Source: Ignavibacteriota bacterium (GTDB taxonomy: Bacteria; Bacteroidota; Ignavibacteria; Ignavibacteriales; Melioribacteraceae). Taken from it: 64,000 nucleotides of DNA. Made by a program: the position numbers and the translations under genes. The stretch lies in the NCBI GenBank assembly GCA_016713565.1, contig JADJOX010000007.1, forward strand, positions 186,001-250,000. The letters run 5' to 3'. The notes under the pieces are model-generated. The model was given only the letters and a program-made list of their open reading frames with translations. It ran no database searches and was not told the origin of the DNA. Positions 61,656 to 64,000 of this stretch are shown piece by piece. Position 1 is the stretch's first letter. Each line of letters begins with the position of its first letter.

Positions 61656-63293
61656 CTAATTTCGCCACCCTTGAACAATCGGGAATCTTCGTCCATAACC
61701 GAAAGCCTTTTTTGTAACACGCAAGGCTGGAGCAGCTTGTTTTCTTTTAAATTCATTCCTGTCAACGAGATTTAAAATTTTCTTAACTAATTTTTCATCG
61801 CCAATAATTTCGGAAATCGCTTTCCATTCTTTATATTCTTCAAGATATAATTCAAGAATTTTATCCAGCAGTTCATATGGCGGAAGTGAATCTGTGTCTT
61901 TTTGGTTAGGACTTAATTCAGCTGAAGGCGCTTTCACAATTATTTCATTCGGAATAATTTCTTCATTTTTATTTATAAAGTTTGCGATTTCATAAACTTC
62001 AGTTTTGTATACGTCGGCAATAACTCCAATTGCGCCGTTCATATCACCATATAATGTCGCGTATCCGACCGCCATTTCCGATTTGTTTCCTGTTGTACAA
62101 AGTAAATATCCGAATTTATTGGATAACGCCATTAGCAGCAACCCTCTTATTCTTGATTGAATATTTTCTTCTGTTACATCCGGCTTTTTATTTTGGAACG
62201 AATTAGTTAAAACATTTTTAAACTCATTAAACAAAGAACTTATTGAAATTATTTCAGATGTGATGCCGAGATTTTGTATAAGTTTCTCAGAATCTTTAAC
62301 ACTGCCTTCACTTGAAAATTCAGAAGGCATCATAACAACGTGAACATTTTCCCTTCCAAAAGCTTTTACGGCTAAACACGTAACTAAAGCCGAATCAATT
62401 CCTCCGCTTAATCCAACCAGCGCTTTTTTAAAACCCGATTTTGACGCATAATCTTTCAAGCCTAAAACCAAAGAATTTATTACTTCTTCACCGTAAGTTC
62501 CTTCAATATTTTTAATTTCTGAATAAACTTCATTTGTATCATAAACCATAAAATCCTCTTCAAATGTTTTACCTATTTTTACCAATCTGCCGTCCTTATC
62601 AAAACATAAACTTGCACCGTCAAAAATTAAGTCTGTTTGTCCGCCCACACAAGAAACATAAGCCAATGGAAGTTTATTTGTTTTTGTAAGAACTGAAAGC
62701 ATTTCTTTTCTTTCTTCTCTTCTGCCGTAATGATAAGGACTTGCGGAAATGTTGATTAAAATTGTAGAGCCTTTATCAACAAGTCGCTGCACAGGATCTT
62801 TTTCATATAGCCGGTGTTTCCAATAATCGGCATCGTTCCAAATATCTTCGCAAATAGAAATTCCTAACCGCTCTCCTTTGAAATTAAATATGTGAACATC
62901 CTTAGCGGATTCAAAATATCTCACTTCATCAAATACATCATAATTTGGAAGCAGAGTTTTATTCTGCACAAATTGTATTTTTCCTTCAAAGCTTAATATT
63001 GCGGAATTGTACAAACCCGTTCCAACAAAATCGAATTCTTCCGTAATTGAACCGAATATCAATCCAACTTCGTTTGTCTGTTCGGTAATTTCCAAAGCCG
63101 CTTTCATTACTGCATCTCTAAATTCTTCCTTTTCAATTAAATCCTGCGGCGGATAACCGCATAAAGATAATTCCGGACAAATAACTAAATCAACTCCTAA
63201 TTCCTTTCCTTTTTTATAACCTTCTAATATTTTTGATTTGTTAAAATCAATATTTCCAATAATTGAATTTATTTGGCAGAGACCAATCTTCAT
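61656..63293 (-). CDS. nadE: glutamine-dependent NAD+ synthetase
   Basis: Makes NAD from deamido-NAD using glutamine. From ATG 63293 (MKIGLCQINSIIGNIDFN) it is 545 residues. The nitrilase-type glutaminase domain is at about 1-250 with Glu in VICPELSLCGYPPQDLIE, Lys in VQNKTLLPNYDVFDE and Cys in GISICEDIWNDA. The synthetase domain has the ATP loop GLSGGIDSALVTCLAV. The tail KKAFGYGRRFPIVQG is typical. The open frame extends to 63374, but those 27 residues are not part of the family, and AAAGGA precedes ATG 63293. Confidence 0.94.
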   Translation of the reverse strand: MKIGLCQINSIIGNIDFNKSKILEGYKKGKELGVDLVICPELSLCGYPPQDLIEKEEFRDAVMKAALEITEQTNEVGLIFGSITEEFDFVGTGLYNSAILSFEGKIQFVQNKTLLPNYDVFDEVRYFESAKDVHIFNFKGERLGISICEDIWNDADYWKHRLYEKDPVQRLVDKGSTILINISASPYHYGRREERKEMLSVLTKTNKLPLAYVSCVGGQTDLIFDGASLCFDKDGRLVKIGKTFEEDFMVYDTNEVYSEIKNIEGTYGEEVINSLVLGLKDYASKSGFKKALVGLSGGIDSALVTCLAVKAFGRENVHVVMMPSEFSSEGSVKDSEKLIQNLGITSEIISISSLFNEFKNVLTNSFQNKKPDVTEENIQSRIRGLLLMALSNKFGYLLCTTGNKSEMAVGYATLYGDMNGAIGVIADVYKTEVYEIANFINKNEEIIPNEIIVKAPSAELSPNQKDTDSLPPYELLDKILELYLEEYKEWKAISEIIGDEKLVKKILNLVDRNEFKRKQAAPALRVTKKAFGYGRRFPIVQGWRN

Positions 63294-63572
63294 AAAAAGA
63301 ATTTCCTTTAATTTGAATTTGAAAAATATGGAACTCTGTTTTTTTATACAATTTCTTTTATTTTCTCTTAACACAAATGTGAAATTAAGTGCAAATGAAT
63401 TGTTACTTGAAAATTCATATTTTGAGCAATAATTTTTTAATTGATGTTAAATTTTGCGAAATTTAGGTAAACAGCTCTATTTTATCGGTGAATTGACGTA
63501 ATTTAAATGAAATTTATAAAACTTTTATTTTTTTGTTTCCGTCTAAAATTTTAGAAATTCGGAGATATTGAT

Positions 63573-64000
63573 ATGGAAAAAAAACTTTATCGTTCACGAA
63601 GTAAAAAAGTAATTGCCGGCATTGGCGGAGGATTGGGAGATTATATGGGTGTCGATCCGGTAATAATTAGAATCCTTCTAATTTTATTTACAATTTTTCA
63701 TGGAATTGGGATTTTAGTATATATAATTCTTTGGATTGTAATTCAAGAAGAACCCTATCAAAATTTGAATAATGAAATCAATTCAGCTTCAAATGCAAAT
63801 TATTCCGGTGAAGAAAAAAATACGGAATTTGAACTTAAGACTCCGCCGCCGCCGATTGCAACCGTAACTCCAAATTCATCCAACAAAGGAAGAATTATAT
63901 TTGGCACGGTTTTAATTGGAATAGGTTTTATATTTTTATTCGATAGATTTATTCCTTCATTTGATTTTGAAGTTATTTTTATGTCGGGATTAATTTTATT
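63573..64000 (+). CDS. PspC-domain membrane protein (partial, cut by window end)
   Basis: A reading frame without a stop before the window end; at least 142 residues are visible. It begins MEKKLYRSRSKKVIAGIGGG and continues through LGDYMGVDPVIIRI into a hydrophobic helix, which is the PspC domain. A proline-rich linker (LKTPPPPIATVTPN) and a second membrane segment (about 118-137) follow. PspC proteins sense envelope stress or interact with toxin-antitoxin-like partners. GGAG lies 8 bases upstream of ATG 63573. Confidence 0.85.
   Translation, partial: MEKKLYRSRSKKVIAGIGGGLGDYMGVDPVIIRILLILFTIFHGIGILVYIILWIVIQEEPYQNLNNEINSASNANYSGEEKNTEFELKTPPPPIATVTPNSSNKGRIIFGTVLIGIGFIFLFDRFIPSFDFEVIFMSGLIL

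Noticed and set aside
1..64000. Search for CRISPR arrays, insertion sequences, prophage and toxin-antitoxin pairs
   Set aside because: I saw no direct repeat array with spacers, no transposase- or integrase-like protein and no paired small toxin/antitoxin genes in the reading frames.

Overview
The window is AT-rich chromosomal DNA that looks like a member of Ignavibacteriales (Ignavibacteria, Bacteroidota/Chlorobiota group). The reasons are inferential: several secreted proteins end in the type IX secretion (T9SS) C-terminal domain with the YPNPFN(P/A) signature, PorV-family porins are present, TonB-dependent receptors carry N-terminal carboxypeptidase-regulatory-like domains, atpDC stands apart from the other ATP synthase genes, and two 2-oxoacid:ferredoxin oxidoreductases occur beside fused E1 genes. 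I see no insertion sequence, prophage, CRISPR array or rRNA operon. Most of the window is housekeeping DNA plus a large secretome.

Layout. 1-3.4 kb (+): nuoN, an Rrf2 regulator with a candidate operator, an unknown 104-aa ORF, an A-type Fe-S carrier and Mn-type superoxide dismutase. 3.4-5.2 kb (-): atpDC. 5.3-17.3 kb (-): one tightly packed seven-gene operon for the cell surface, made of two T9SS cargos, a lipoprotein, a TonB receptor, a PorV-like porin, an NHL-propeller lipoprotein and a T9SS-exported nuclease. 17.7-20.5 kb (-): oorDABC-type 2-oxoglutarate:ferredoxin oxidoreductase. 20.9-23.4 kb (-): a Tat-exported GH109-like glycosidase and a NagX/DUF5009 membrane acyltransferase. 23.6-32.4 kb: lipA, a zinc-ribbon protein, lemA, an HtpX-like protease, then E2, fused E1, lipB and nth. 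32.4-42.1 kb (-): a second TonB receptor / T9SS cargo / PorV cassette, paralogous to the first, and an FG-GAP propeller exported by T9SS. 42.2-48.6 kb: a frameshifted phosphohexomutase, DUF58, a TPR lipoprotein, a HydE-like radical SAM protein, an LD-carboxypeptidase and a PlsC-like acyltransferase. 48.7-49.1 kb (-): four tRNA genes (Pro, Arg, His, Glu in transcription order) with a promoter and a terminator. 49.3-52.4 kb (+): a LolC/E-LolC/E-LolD exporter. 52.5-63.3 kb (-): a second FG-GAP T9SS protein, leucyl aminopeptidase, a DHH phosphoesterase, a second (KorAB-type) ferredoxin oxidoreductase, DsbD and glutamine-dependent NAD synthetase. 63.57 kb to the end (+): a PspC protein cut by the window edge.

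How the genes work together. Central carbon metabolism passes through two ferredoxin-linked oxidoreductases and a lipoate-dependent dehydrogenase whose lipoylation enzymes (LipA, LipB) lie next to it. Envelope biogenesis is served by the Lol exporter, DsbD and the TPR lipoprotein. The most distinctive content is the secretome: two cassettes that each pair a TonB receptor with a PorV-like porin and a large FN3/FlgD-type secreted protein, one of them also carrying an OB-fold protein and a nuclease that together resemble a split extracellular nuclease. Two genes (the phosphohexomutase and the large cargo of the second cassette) are broken by single-base frameshifts, and removing one A from the coding strand repairs both.
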